Positions 17,622 through 26,446 of a DNA stretch of 64,000 nt are shown piece after piece. The stretch lies in assembly GCA_020628645.1 (NCBI GenBank), contig JAHDES010000020.1, positions 1 to 64,000 on the forward strand, written 5' to 3'. Made by a program: the position numbers and the translations under genes. The stretch is from Saprospiraceae bacterium (GTDB lineage: Bacteria > Bacteroidota > Bacteroidia > Chitinophagales > Saprospiraceae). Position 1 is the first letter of the stretch. The number at the start of each line of letters is the position of its first letter. Below the pieces are notes generated by a model. It worked only from the letters and a program-made list of their open reading frames with translations. It had not been told where the DNA came from and did not search any database.

Positions 17622-18533
17622 ATGCTCAATGTCGTAACTGGATTAGTCTTTATATTATTGTTGTATAGTTTACTCGCTACTACTGTGATGGAGATCATTG
17701 CTAGTATTTTTTCCTTACGAGGACGGAACTTAGAACAAGCACTTTCACGTATTTTGTCTAGTCCCAAAAAAAATGGACAACTGTTTAAAGAGTTCACCCA
17801 AAATGTGATGTATCGACAGATACAATCGAAGTTTTTTATTTGGAAACGTCCTCCTTCTTATTTGGGGCATGAAATGTTTAGTTCTATTCTTTGGGATACT
17901 TTATTAAAAGATACCAACAATGAAAACATAGAACAACGCATTCAAGCCATTCCCAATAATGATTTAAAGAAAACCTTGATTCAACTTAATAATGAATCTG
18001 AAGGAGACATCAAGCGTTTTCGATATAAAGTGGAAAATTGGTACAATCAAGTCATGGAACGCGCCAGTGGCTGGTACAAACGAAATACACAGTTTATTTT
18101 AATTGTTGTAGGAATTTGTATTGCTATTATTTTCAATGTCGATACCATTTCTATTTTTGACAAATTATCAAAAGATCCAGAAGCACAATTGGAGTTTGTG
18201 AGTTTATCTCAAAACTTGGTCAGTAATCAACCCTCTGTTAATGATCAAGGCTATGGTTTACACCAACAACTAGACGATCAAGTGAATAGTATTTTATTGA
18301 GTAATTTACAAAACATGGAGCAGCCTTTAGGGCTGGGATGGAATAATTTTAGCGCGCTTCCACAAGATTATAATGAATGGTTGTATCGAGTTTTGGGATG
18401 GCTAACCACAGCTTTGGCTATTTCTTTGGGAGCACCATTTTGGTTTGATTTATTACGACGTTTAGTAAATATTAGAAGTTCGGGAAATGTTCCTGCTTCA
18501 CCACCTAAAAATGTACCTCAATCTTACGACTAA
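17622..18533 (+). CDS. Membrane protein of unknown function
   Basis: 303 aa. An N-terminal hydrophobic segment (about 4-30, GLVFILLLYSLLATTVMEII) is followed by a soluble stretch, a second membrane helix (about 160-182, FILIVVGICIAIIFNVDTI) and a third near the C-terminus (about 248-270, GWLTTALAISLGAPFWFDLL). The pattern A-S-G-W-Y-K-R-N-T-Q before helix 2 and L-G-A-P-F-W-F-D-L-L-x-R at the end recalls an uncharacterised bacterial membrane family. Its tight coupling to the DUF1573 lipoprotein suggests a shared envelope role. Confidence 0.8.
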   Translation: MLNVVTGLVFILLLYSLLATTVMEIIASIFSLRGRNLEQALSRILSSPKKNGQLFKEFTQNVMYRQIQSKFFIWKRPPSYLGHEMFSSILWDTLLKDTNNENIEQRIQAIPNNDLKKTLIQLNNESEGDIKRFRYKVENWYNQVMERASGWYKRNTQFILIVVGICIAIIFNVDTISIFDKLSKDPEAQLEFVSLSQNLVSNQPSVNDQGYGLHQQLDDQVNSILLSNLQNMEQPLGLGWNNFSALPQDYNEWLYRVLGWLTTALAISLGAPFWFDLLRRLVNIRSSGNVPASPPKNVPQSYD

Positions 18534-18664
18534 TAACACTATTTTGATATATTAAAAATATTACTATTTCATATCTACCATAAACAGGGTATATTATCCG
18601 ATTTTTAAGATAAAATTAATACGTCACAAGCAAGAAAAAAACGACATCTTTAGAAAGATTAGCG

Positions 18665-18672
18665 TATCTTTG
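18665..18672 (+). promoter_or_regulatory. Bacteroidota -7 promoter box for the 2123-aa gene
   Basis: TATCTTTG, an exact TAnnTTTG match, in the 348-bp gap 18534-18881. It leaves a long 5' leader of about 200 nt before the start at 18882. I saw no clear hairpin or riboswitch in the leader. Confidence 0.55.
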
Positions 18673-18881
18673 TACAAATCAATTTCTGGTATTATTTTTA
18701 TAATATCATATTAAATCCTGCATTAAGTCCTCCCATAAAAGATTAGAATTCGCAAAATTCTACTCCCTTTATGCTTTATTTGAATGACAACCTTAATCAT
18801 ATTGATAATACATCAATATTTTATTTGATTGCTTAACTATAAAACTAGAATACTGAATCCACAATAAGTGATTCGTATCCC

Positions 18882-21800
18882 ATGCATAACCGCTATCGAA
18901 ATAAAGCCAAGAAACTCCCCTTCCAAACCTATCTGTTTTGGCTTGCCTTGTTGTGCATATGCTTTCCTTTTTTTTCCAATGCTCAATTCACACAAACTTG
19001 GGATGACTTCTATGGTGGCAGTGCTTGGGAAGAATTAAAAATCCTTCATGATGATGGTGATGGTGTCATTCATTTTGGTTCAGCAGGTTACACCTTTACA
19101 GGAGATCCTCCAACTAACAATGGCAATAGTGATTATTGGATGTTTAAAACAAATTATCAAGGAGATATAGTGTGGCAGCATGTTTATGGTGGAAATGAAG
19201 CTGACATCTTACAAAGTGCCGAACCAACTCCAGATGGTGGGTTCATTCTATCAGGATTTTCCTTTTCTGATGCAACAGGAGATAAAACAGAACCTAATCG
19301 TGGTGTTCGAGATATGTGGGTAGTCAAAGTAGATGGCATTGGTCAGTTAGAATGGGAAAAAACACTGGGTGGAGATACTCTAGATTATGCTTCTACTGCT
19401 ATTCCTACCAATGATGGAGGATATTTAATCGGTGGCTGGACGGCTTCTACTATTAGTGGTGATGTAAGTGAAGCATCAAGAGGAGGCATTGATACTGATT
19501 TTTGGATTGTAAAATTGAATGCTATAGGCGAAAAACAGTGGGATCGACGATATGGAGGTGAGCGGGCAGATTTGATACAGAGAGTCATTCAAACTAGTGA
19601 TGGAGGCTTCTTATTAGCAGGTACCTCCAATTCTGATATAAGTGGAGAAAAGACTGAAAATTCAAGGGGAAGTGTCGATTATTGGATCGTCAAGATTGAT
19701 GCTGTCGGTAATATCATGTGGGATCGTACCTTTGGGGGTATTTATGCGGAAGAATCGTATTCCATTATTCGTACAGTTGATGGAAATTATCTAATTGGTG
19801 GCTATTCTGAATCGCCTATTAGTGGTGATAAAACCTCTGCCCATCGTGGAGGAAGAGATTTTTGGTTAGTAAAAATAGCTCCAGATGGAACATTTATATG
19901 GGATAAATCCTATGGCGGAACGGATCGGGATGAGATGCGAAATTTACGCACTATTCGCAAAAACAATATTGCGTTAATTGGGTTTTCTGGTTCTAATATA
20001 TCAGCTGATAAAACAGAAGATAGCCGAGGAATGAATGACTATTGGGTCGTAATAACCAATCAAGAAGGCGATATCTTATCTCAAAAAACTCTGGGAGGAA
20101 CATCAAATGATAATATGTATGATGCCATTCAAGTAGAAAATGGTGCTTTAATTGTAGGAGGATTTACCTTCTCTGATACTGGAGGTGATATTACTGATGT
20201 AAGTAATGGCTTTCAAGATAACTGGGTTGTTCGTTTAGATTGTGATTTACAGCCTGAACTTGGTAATGATACCACCATCTGTCAATTTTATCCTGTCTTT
20301 TTAGATGCGGATGATCCTGATGCAGATGTCTGTAATTATACTTGGAATGATGGATTTACAGGAAGTTCAAGAACCGTCTTTCCTGCCGATGATACTTTTT
20401 ATTCTGTAACTATTACGGATAATTTTGGGTGTACAGCATTTGATACAATTTTTATTTCAACTATTCCTACTCCAGTGGCTAATCTAGGAACTGATTATGC
20501 TATTTGTGAAGATGATTCTACCGCATTATTTACGGATAGCCTTGGTATAGATATTATTTGGAGTACAGGCGAAACTACTGATTCTATTTTTGTACAAACA
20601 ACTGGTGATTATGCCGTAACACTCACCAATAGCAATACTTGTTTTAGTTCAGATACGATTCATATCGAGGTGAATCCTAGACCAGTATTTGATCTAGGAG
20701 CAGACATAAGGATTTGTCCTGAAGACAATCATACATTTAGTATTTCACATCCAGGCCCAATTTATGAATGGTCGCCTGTCAATACTACTTCTTCATTTAT
20801 TACTGTACAAGATGAAAATTGGTATTACGCTACTGTTACCAATAGTGACGGTTGTTCTACGATAGACTCCGTTCAGTTAATTCATCATCCTTCACCTGTC
20901 GTAGATCTAGGTCCTGATACGACGATTTGTTCTAATGAAAGTTTAGATTTAGATGCGACCATTATGGGATGTATGGATTGTACTTATTTTTGGGATGATA
21001 ATTCAACAAATCCTATTCGCACTATAAATCCAGCTTGGACTCAAAGCTATTCCGTTACGGTCACAGATGGAAATTCCTGTACAGCTAGTGACAATATCAT
21101 GGTCTTTGTCAATACTGCCCCCACTATAGATTTTGGAATGGATCAGGAAATTTGTGAAGGAGATAGTACTCAAATCACATTTGCAATAAGCGGTACTGGA
21201 CCCTTCAATCTCACCTTAAATGATGGTAGTCAAGATACGCTATTATCCAATATTTGGGGCGGACAAACTTTCAAAGTTTCTCCTGGAATAACAACTACTT
21301 ATACTCTTGTATCCTTAGAAGATAATTCAATTCCTCGAACATGTTTTGCTGACTTAGGGGAAAGTTTAACGCTTACCGTTTATACGAATGAAACAACTAA
21401 CCTAAGTTTTGAACGCTGTGAAGGTGATAGCCTTTTTGTACAAAATGCTTGGCAAAAAGAAGAAGGAGTTTACTTTGATACCCTTTCTACGATTCGTTCT
21501 TGTGATAGTGTCATCATTACAGAATTAATCATCCTTGATTTGGATACCACTATTGTCGAAATGACGACTTGTAATGAAATAGAAGCAGGAAGTGATACCC
21601 TTTTTCTAAGTAATTTTAAAGGTTGTGATAGCTTAGTCATTACCAATACCAGTTTACTACCTAGCGATACCCTTTTCAGAATGGATAGCACGTGTATCGC
21701 TAATGAAGCAGGTTTGGATACGCTCTTTCTAAAAAATCAATACGATTGTGATAGTCTAGTTATTACCGAAACGACGCTCTTGCCTAGTGATACGATTCGC

Positions 21801-24800
21801 CTACTGGATACGACTTGTGTAAGTACAGAAGCAGGTTTTGATACGCTGTTCTTATCGAATCAGTTTAGTTGTGATAGTTTAGTCATTACAGAAACCTTAT
21901 TTTTTGATAGTGATACCATAAATTTATTGGATACCAGTTGTGATGTCGCTCAAGCTGGTCTTGATACCGTATTTTTATTCAATCAATATGGATGTGATAG
22001 CTTGGTCATTACGGAAATAACTTATATTCCACCTGATACGCTTCGTCTGCTCGATACCACCTGTGTGATGATAGAAGCTGGTTTTGATACTATGTTTCTA
22101 TTCAATCAATATGGATGTGATAGTTTAATCATCACAGAAACTACCTTTTTTGAAGGAAATACCATTGTTTTTAATGAAAATACCTGTTTTCTAAATGAAG
22201 CTGGTTTTGATACGCTGTTCTTGTTAAATCAATATGGATGTGATAGTTTAATCGTAACAGAAACGACTTTCATTCCGCCTGATACGTCTTTTAATACTAT
22301 AAAGACTTCCTGCTTTTTAAATGAAGCTGGTTTTGATACCCTTTTCTTATCCAACCAATATGGCTGTGATAGTTTAGCCATCACAGAAACCGTCTTTACT
22401 CCACCAGATACGATAAGAGTAGATGAGACAAGTTGTTTCTTAGATGAAATAGGATTTGACACCTTGTTTTTTATTAATCAATATGGATGCGATAGTCTTA
22501 TTATTACGGAAACGACGCTCTTGCCTAGCGATACAATTCGTTTAATTGATACGACCTGTGTCCTTACAGAAGCAGGGCTTGATACGCTGTTCTTATCAAA
22601 TCAGTTTAGTTGTGATAGTTTAGTTATTACGGAAACCCTATTTTTTGATAGCGATACCATAAATTTATTGGATACCAGTTGCGATATCACTCAAGCTGGA
22701 CTGGATACTGTATTTTTATTCAATCAATATGGATGTGATAGTTTGGTTGTAACGGAAACAACTTATATTCCACCTGATACACTCCGTCTGGATGCCATGA
22801 CTTGCGAACAAGAAGAAGCTGGTTTCGATACCCTTTTCCTATCTAATCAATATGGATGCGATAGTTTAGTCATTACAGAAACCACTTTCTTTGAAAGCGA
22901 TACCCTTATTTTTAATGAGACTACTTGCCTTTCAAATGAAGCAGGATCAGATACCCTTTTCTTATCTAATCAATATGGATGTGATAGCTTAATCATTACA
23001 GAAACCACTTTCATTCCACCAGATACGTCTTTCACAACGACGACCTCTTGCCAAACTAGTGAAGTAGGTTTTGATACCTTATTCTTATCTAATCAGTATG
23101 GATGTGATAGCTTAGCCATTACAGAAATTACTTTCAATCCAGCAGATACCACTAAGTTTGATGAAGTAAGCTGTTTCCCTGAAGAAGTAGGTTTTGATAC
23201 CCTTTTCTTATCCAATCAATATGGCTGCGATAGCTTGGTTATTACAGAAACTGCTTTGGTTTTAGGCGATACACTCATGACTAGCGCACCAACTTGTGAT
23301 ATTTCAGAAGCTGGGTTTGATACCTTATCCTTGCAAAATCAATATGGTTGCGATAGTTTAATCATTACGGAGTTTGTTTATTTCCCTGGAGATACAATTA
23401 TCATAAGTGAAACGACTTGTAATCCAGATGAAGTAGGAGTTGATACCATGTTTTTAATGAATGAATATGGATGTGATAGCCTTCGTATTATTAATACAGC
23501 ATTGCTTCCAAGTAATGTTATGAATCTAACTGCAACAAGCTGTGATCCAGCAGAAGTAGGCATAGATTCGATTTATCTTGTTAATCAATGGGGGTGCGAT
23601 AGCTTAGTGATTACGTCGACTAGTTTTGTACAATCCGATACGATTTATTTGTTGGATAGTAGTTGTGATAGTACACAAATTGGCATTGATACGCTTATCT
23701 TGGTCAATCAAGCAGGTTGTGATAGTTTGGTGATTACAGAAATCAGCTTATTACCCACAGATACTACCCTAATCAATGAAACTACCTGCGATGAAACACT
23801 TCCTAGCTTTGATATAGATACCCTTTCTAATCAATGGGGATGCGATAGCTTCTTGTTTATCACTCGTGAATATCTCCCATCAGATACCACATATTTGATG
23901 GATATGTCTTGTAATTTATTAGAAGTAGGTATAGACACTACGGCTATTCCCAACCAGTATGGATGTGATAGTTTAATTATTACCGAGACGACTTTTTCTG
24001 AGAACGATTCTACCTTTTTGGTGGAATACACTTGCGATCCTAATTTGGAAGGGATTACCATAGATACCTTCTTTAATCAAGATTGTGATAGCATTGTGGT
24101 CACCACAACCATTTTGCAATACAATGATCTGATTTTTATAGATTTATTCTCCTGTAATCCTCAAGATACAGGGCAGTTAGTGGAGCAATATACCAATCAA
24201 TGGGGTTGTGATAGTACAGTCGTATTTCAAACAAACTTAGGAATAGACACGGTTTATCTCGAAGAAACCACTTGCTATTTAGATGAAGTGGGTAGTGTTG
24301 ATGAAACATTTACAAATGTGAATGGCTGTGATAGTGTGGTTATAACCAATACTTATCTCGACGCTTCTTATGAAAGTTATTTTGAACAATTTACTTGTGA
24401 AGCCAATCAAGTGGCTATTGATACTAGTTTTTTCACTACTACAAATGGATGTGATAGTATTAGCATTTTAGAAACAAGTTTGATTACGATAGATTACAAT
24501 CTAAGTACCACTGAAGTAGGCTGTACAGGAGATGCCAATGGTGCAATTATCCTTGAAAATGTCAGTGGTGGAATTGCGCCTTATCTATTTGCTATTAATG
24601 AAGGAGTATATCAAAGTTCGGGTTCATTTACTAGTCTTGAGGCTGGCGACTATACCATTTATATACAAGATGCAGAAGGCTGTACTTTTTCTGATGTGAT
24701 TACCATTTCTCCAAGTTCAGATCATACGGTTGAATTGGGTGAAAATCAAATTATTGATTTTGGAGCATCTACAGAAATCATGGTTCAGACTACTGCTCCT

Positions 24801-25253
24801 ATTGATACTATCATTTGGAGTACAACTGATTCTATGGATTGTATCAATTGTTTAAATCCTATTCTAAATCCTACTCAAACCACGATTTATAGTATTGAAG
24901 TCTTTGGTGATAATGGCTGTATTTATACAGATAATGTTACGATTTTTGTCGAGCGTAATCATCGCGTATACATTCCTTCTGCTTTTTCACCCAATGGAGA
25001 TGGATTAAATGATTCTTTTATGCTATATTCGGATGATAATGTTACCAATATAAACTCATTTCAAGTCTTTACGCGCTGGGGCGAATGTGTTTTTGATGCG
25101 AATAATCTTTTACCTTCTTCTGAATCTCAAGGATGGAAAGGGATCAATCGTGGCAAAGAATTAAAAGCAGGTGTGTATATTTACACCATTGAAGTCGAAT
25201 TTATAGATGGTCATGTAGAGTTATTTTCTGGAGATGTAAGTTTGATTCGATAA
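18882..25253 (+). CDS. Giant secreted T9SS protein with 24 tandem 41-aa repeats, type B (gliding-associated) signal
   Basis: 2123 aa. After a signal peptide ending near SNAQ (residue about 35), residues about 36-458 hold propeller-like units (DGGFILSGFS, DxWxVKxDxxGxxxW, YGGxxxD) like those of the 1639-aa protein. Ig/PKD-like units follow (about 460-845). One canonical unit, CEGDSLFVQNAWQKEEGVYF to RSCDSVIITEL, leads into the 41-aa array (895-1878), one SprB-like unit (about 1880-1955), and a type B CTD (from about 2030: VYIPSAFSPNGDGLNDSF, W-K-G, G-V-Y-I-Y). Export by T9SS and display on the surface are expected; adhesion is inferred. The reading frame is open throughout despite strong DNA repetition. 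Confidence 0.9.
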   Translation: MHNRYRNKAKKLPFQTYLFWLALLCICFPFFSNAQFTQTWDDFYGGSAWEELKILHDDGDGVIHFGSAGYTFTGDPPTNNGNSDYWMFKTNYQGDIVWQHVYGGNEADILQSAEPTPDGGFILSGFSFSDATGDKTEPNRGVRDMWVVKVDGIGQLEWEKTLGGDTLDYASTAIPTNDGGYLIGGWTASTISGDVSEASRGGIDTDFWIVKLNAIGEKQWDRRYGGERADLIQRVIQTSDGGFLLAGTSNSDISGEKTENSRGSVDYWIVKIDAVGNIMWDRTFGGIYAEESYSIIRTVDGNYLIGGYSESPISGDKTSAHRGGRDFWLVKIAPDGTFIWDKSYGGTDRDEMRNLRTIRKNNIALIGFSGSNISADKTEDSRGMNDYWVVITNQEGDILSQKTLGGTSNDNMYDAIQVENGALIVGGFTFSDTGGDITDVSNGFQDNWVVRLDCDLQPELGNDTTICQFYPVFLDADDPDADVCNYTWNDGFTGSSRTVFPADDTFYSVTITDNFGCTAFDTIFISTIPTPVANLGTDYAICEDDSTALFTDSLGIDIIWSTGETTDSIFVQTTGDYAVTLTNSNTCFSSDTIHIEVNPRPVFDLGADIRICPEDNHTFSISHPGPIYEWSPVNTTSSFITVQDENWYYATVTNSDGCSTIDSVQLIHHPSPVVDLGPDTTICSNESLDLDATIMGCMDCTYFWDDNSTNPIRTINPAWTQSYSVTVTDGNSCTASDNIMVFVNTAPTIDFGMDQEICEGDSTQITFAISGTGPFNLTLNDGSQDTLLSNIWGGQTFKVSPGITTTYTLVSLEDNSIPRTCFADLGESLTLTVYTNETTNLSFERCEGDSLFVQNAWQKEEGVYFDTLSTIRSCDSVIITELIILDLDTTIVEMTTCNEIEAGSDTLFLSNFKGCDSLVITNTSLLPSDTLFRMDSTCIANEAGLDTLFLKNQYDCDSLVITETTLLPSDTIRLLDTTCVSTEAGFDTLFLSNQFSCDSLVITETLFFDSDTINLLDTSCDVAQAGLDTVFLFNQYGCDSLVITEITYIPPDTLRLLDTTCVMIEAGFDTMFLFNQYGCDSLIITETTFFEGNTIVFNENTCFLNEAGFDTLFLLNQYGCDSLIVTETTFIPPDTSFNTIKTSCFLNEAGFDTLFLSNQYGCDSLAITETVFTPPDTIRVDETSCFLDEIGFDTLFFINQYGCDSLIITETTLLPSDTIRLIDTTCVLTEAGLDTLFLSNQFSCDSLVITETLFFDSDTINLLDTSCDITQAGLDTVFLFNQYGCDSLVVTETTYIPPDTLRLDAMTCEQEEAGFDTLFLSNQYGCDSLVITETTFFESDTLIFNETTCLSNEAGSDTLFLSNQYGCDSLIITETTFIPPDTSFTTTTSCQTSEVGFDTLFLSNQYGCDSLAITEITFNPADTTKFDEVSCFPEEVGFDTLFLSNQYGCDSLVITETALVLGDTLMTSAPTCDISEAGFDTLSLQNQYGCDSLIITEFVYFPGDTIIISETTCNPDEVGVDTMFLMNEYGCDSLRIINTALLPSNVMNLTATSCDPAEVGIDSIYLVNQWGCDSLVITSTSFVQSDTIYLLDSSCDSTQIGIDTLILVNQAGCDSLVITEISLLPTDTTLINETTCDETLPSFDIDTLSNQWGCDSFLFITREYLPSDTTYLMDMSCNLLEVGIDTTAIPNQYGCDSLIITETTFSENDSTFLVEYTCDPNLEGITIDTFFNQDCDSIVVTTTILQYNDLIFIDLFSCNPQDTGQLVEQYTNQWGCDSTVVFQTNLGIDTVYLEETTCYLDEVGSVDETFTNVNGCDSVVITNTYLDASYESYFEQFTCEANQVAIDTSFFTTTNGCDSISILETSLITIDYNLSTTEVGCTGDANGAIILENVSGGIAPYLFAINEGVYQSSGSFTSLEAGDYTIYIQDAEGCTFSDVITISPSSDHTVELGENQIIDFGASTEIMVQTTAPIDTIIWSTTDSMDCINCLNPILNPTQTTIYSIEVFGDNGCIYTDNVTIFVERNHRVYIPSAFSPNGDGLNDSFMLYSDDNVTNINSFQVFTRWGECVFDANNLLPSSESQGWKGINRGKELKAGVYIYTIEVEFIDGHVELFSGDVSLIR
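21564..24515 (+). repeat. Tandem array of 24 units of about 123 bp inside the 2123-aa gene
   Basis: By hand I count 24 consecutive units of 41 aa (one of 42) with the consensus T-x-C-x(3)-E-A-G-x-D-T-L-F-L-x-N-Q-Y-G-C-D-S-L-x-I-T-E-T, each with two Cys. Units 2-17 are nearly identical; units 18-24 drift. Units starting at 21810 and at 22551 are the same at most bases over several units, showing a six-unit (741-bp) block duplicated in tandem. The degenerate copy before the array (about 21410-21560) looks like the ancestral C-E-G-D-S...C-D-S unit. Confidence 0.9.
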
Positions 25254-25265
25254 TTATTTTCGTTT

Positions 25266-25372
25266 TTAGACAAATTGTGTGGAATGAAAAATGTGACGGC
25301 TCGATTCCCGATGACTTTCGGGATGAGAGACAAGCGTTTTGAAATTCCATTGACGTCACAATTTTTGTCTAA
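25266..25372. repeat. Short MITE-like element with terminal inverted repeats
   Basis: TTAGACAAATTGTG (25266-25279) and CACAATTTTTGTCTAA (25357-25372) are inverted copies differing only by two extra bases, and they bound about 107 bp. An inner hairpin (TCCCGA...TCGGGA, about 25303-25322) sits between them. The same left end, followed by TGTAGAA-like sequence, recurs at 58062-58075. There is no coding capacity, so if mobile it would need a transposase elsewhere. It also lies where a terminator for the 2123-aa gene would be. Confidence 0.6.
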
Positions 25373-25429
25373 GAACTATTATCTTGTGATGTTAAAACGT
25401 CCTCCACTCTCCTTTACAAAAACAATAAA

Positions 25430-25678
25430 ATGGCTAAAACAAATTTAAAAGACCTCACTGTAGAACAATTACGCCAAAAAGAAAGAAGCCTTAAAATCTT
25501 TATAGGCGTTTTCATACCACTTATCTTCGCTCTATTCTTTTTTATCATTCAAGATTACCTCAGTGGAGAAGAGTTTGATTGGTCAATGATAACCATTGCG
25601 ATTTGTACATTAGGGGGTCCCGTAACGATATATCCAGAGTTAAAAGAAGTACAGGAAGAATTGAACACTAGGAATTAA
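25430..25678 (+). CDS. Small two-helix membrane protein of unknown function
   Basis: 82 aa. A charged N-terminus (LKDLTVEQLRQKERSLK) is followed by two hydrophobic segments, IFIGVFIPLIFALFFFII (about 24-41) and ITIAICTLGGPVTIYP (about 55-70), then an acidic tail. The hairpin topology puts both ends on the same side of the membrane. Codon use fits the genome and the start context AATAAAATGGC is normal here. No family recognised. Confidence 0.7.
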   Translation: MAKTNLKDLTVEQLRQKERSLKIFIGVFIPLIFALFFFIIQDYLSGEEFDWSMITIAICTLGGPVTIYPELKEVQEELNTRN

Positions 25679-25680
25679 TA

Positions 25681-25775
25681 CCGTACCAACAAGGTCGGTT
25701 TTAATCCCGTACCAAAGGTCGGGGGAATACGTTGAAGGTGTGATTTACGAAATCACTTATTCAATTGCGTATAAG
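25681..25775. repeat. Dispersed palindromic intergenic repeat, copy C (shortened)
   Basis: Contains CCGTACCAACAAGGTCGG, ATCCCGTACCAAAGGTCGGG, and GTGATTTACGAAATCAC at 25740-25756, followed by TTATTCAATTGCGTATAAG. It has the same orientation as 58101-58266 and lacks the CATTTTCCTG part. It lies between two convergent genes (ends at 25678 and 25776) and nearly fills that gap. Confidence 0.75.
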
Positions 25776-26126
25776 TTACATTTCTTCCCAGGCTCCTTCC
25801 TGTGGATCAAACTTAGCAAATTCTCCCGAATCGGTAAATTCAGAAGCCGTCATGCTAATTTCAAAGACACCGTCTTCCGAAAGTCCTGAAGAAAATGATA
25901 ATTGAGATCGTGTTAATAATGCAGTAGTTCCAGATGGCTTATTTTGAAAACGAATACTTTTGGATGATTCATTCTCCCTTTCATATCCATAACGAAGGAG
26001 TCTATTTTTCAAGTTTTCAAATTGTTCTTCGGTAAAGTTCAATACCAATTCTTCCTGCTCAAGAAAATCAAAACCTGAATTTTGTTCCTTCACTTCTTTT
26101 CTAAAAAGATATACATGATACCCCAT
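25776..26126 (-). CDS. Conserved-looking small protein of unknown function
   Basis: 116 aa, no signal peptide and no membrane segment, acidic, and ending in FDPQEGAWEEM. The pattern MGYHVYLFRKEVK at the start and a predicted beta-rich middle (SGTTALLTRSQLSFSSGLSE) suggest a small cytoplasmic alpha/beta protein. It is transcribed alone. I do not recognise a family. Confidence 0.65.
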   Translation of the reverse strand: MGYHVYLFRKEVKEQNSGFDFLEQEELVLNFTEEQFENLKNRLLRYGYERENESSKSIRFQNKPSGTTALLTRSQLSFSSGLSEDGVFEISMTASEFTDSGEFAKFDPQEGAWEEM

Positions 26127-26446
26127 TTTTCATCTGTTTATTAGATTTCCAGCGATTATCGCTTTGAAATAAAAAATATATAATGAAAATAAATTTTTCT
26201 AAAAACGACAAATAATTCTAATATTCTGGGTGTCGAAAAAAGCAATTTCCAAAATTTTGACCGCCCGAAGGGAGAATTTTTAAAATTTTGGAGCAATAGC
26301 GGAAAAAGATTAAAAATCTAGGTCAAAAGTTTTGAGAAATATGCGATTCGACGAGCTTTTTGGTTCTTTTTTGCGGTAAAAAAGAACAAAGTAATATATG
26401 AAAAAACTTAAAGCGAGAATCGCTGTTAGACTTTGTTTAAATTTAT
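26127..26446. other. 320-bp intergenic region with two hairpins
   Basis: No gene. CCAAAATTTT (26249-26258) pairs with AAAATTTTGG (26282-26291). GTTCTTTTTT (26363-26372) pairs perfectly with AAAAAAGAAC (26378-26387) around GCGGT. The second, with its TTTTTGG / CAAAGTAA flanks, looks like a genome-wide repeat seen in other Bacteroidota and lies just behind the asparaginase gene, so it may help end its transcript. Confidence 0.55.

Noticed and set aside
21564..24515. Regular 123-bp tandem DNA repeats that could be read as a CRISPR-like array
   Set aside because: They are translated in one open frame, keep the 41-aa periodicity and Cys spacing, and have no unique spacers.
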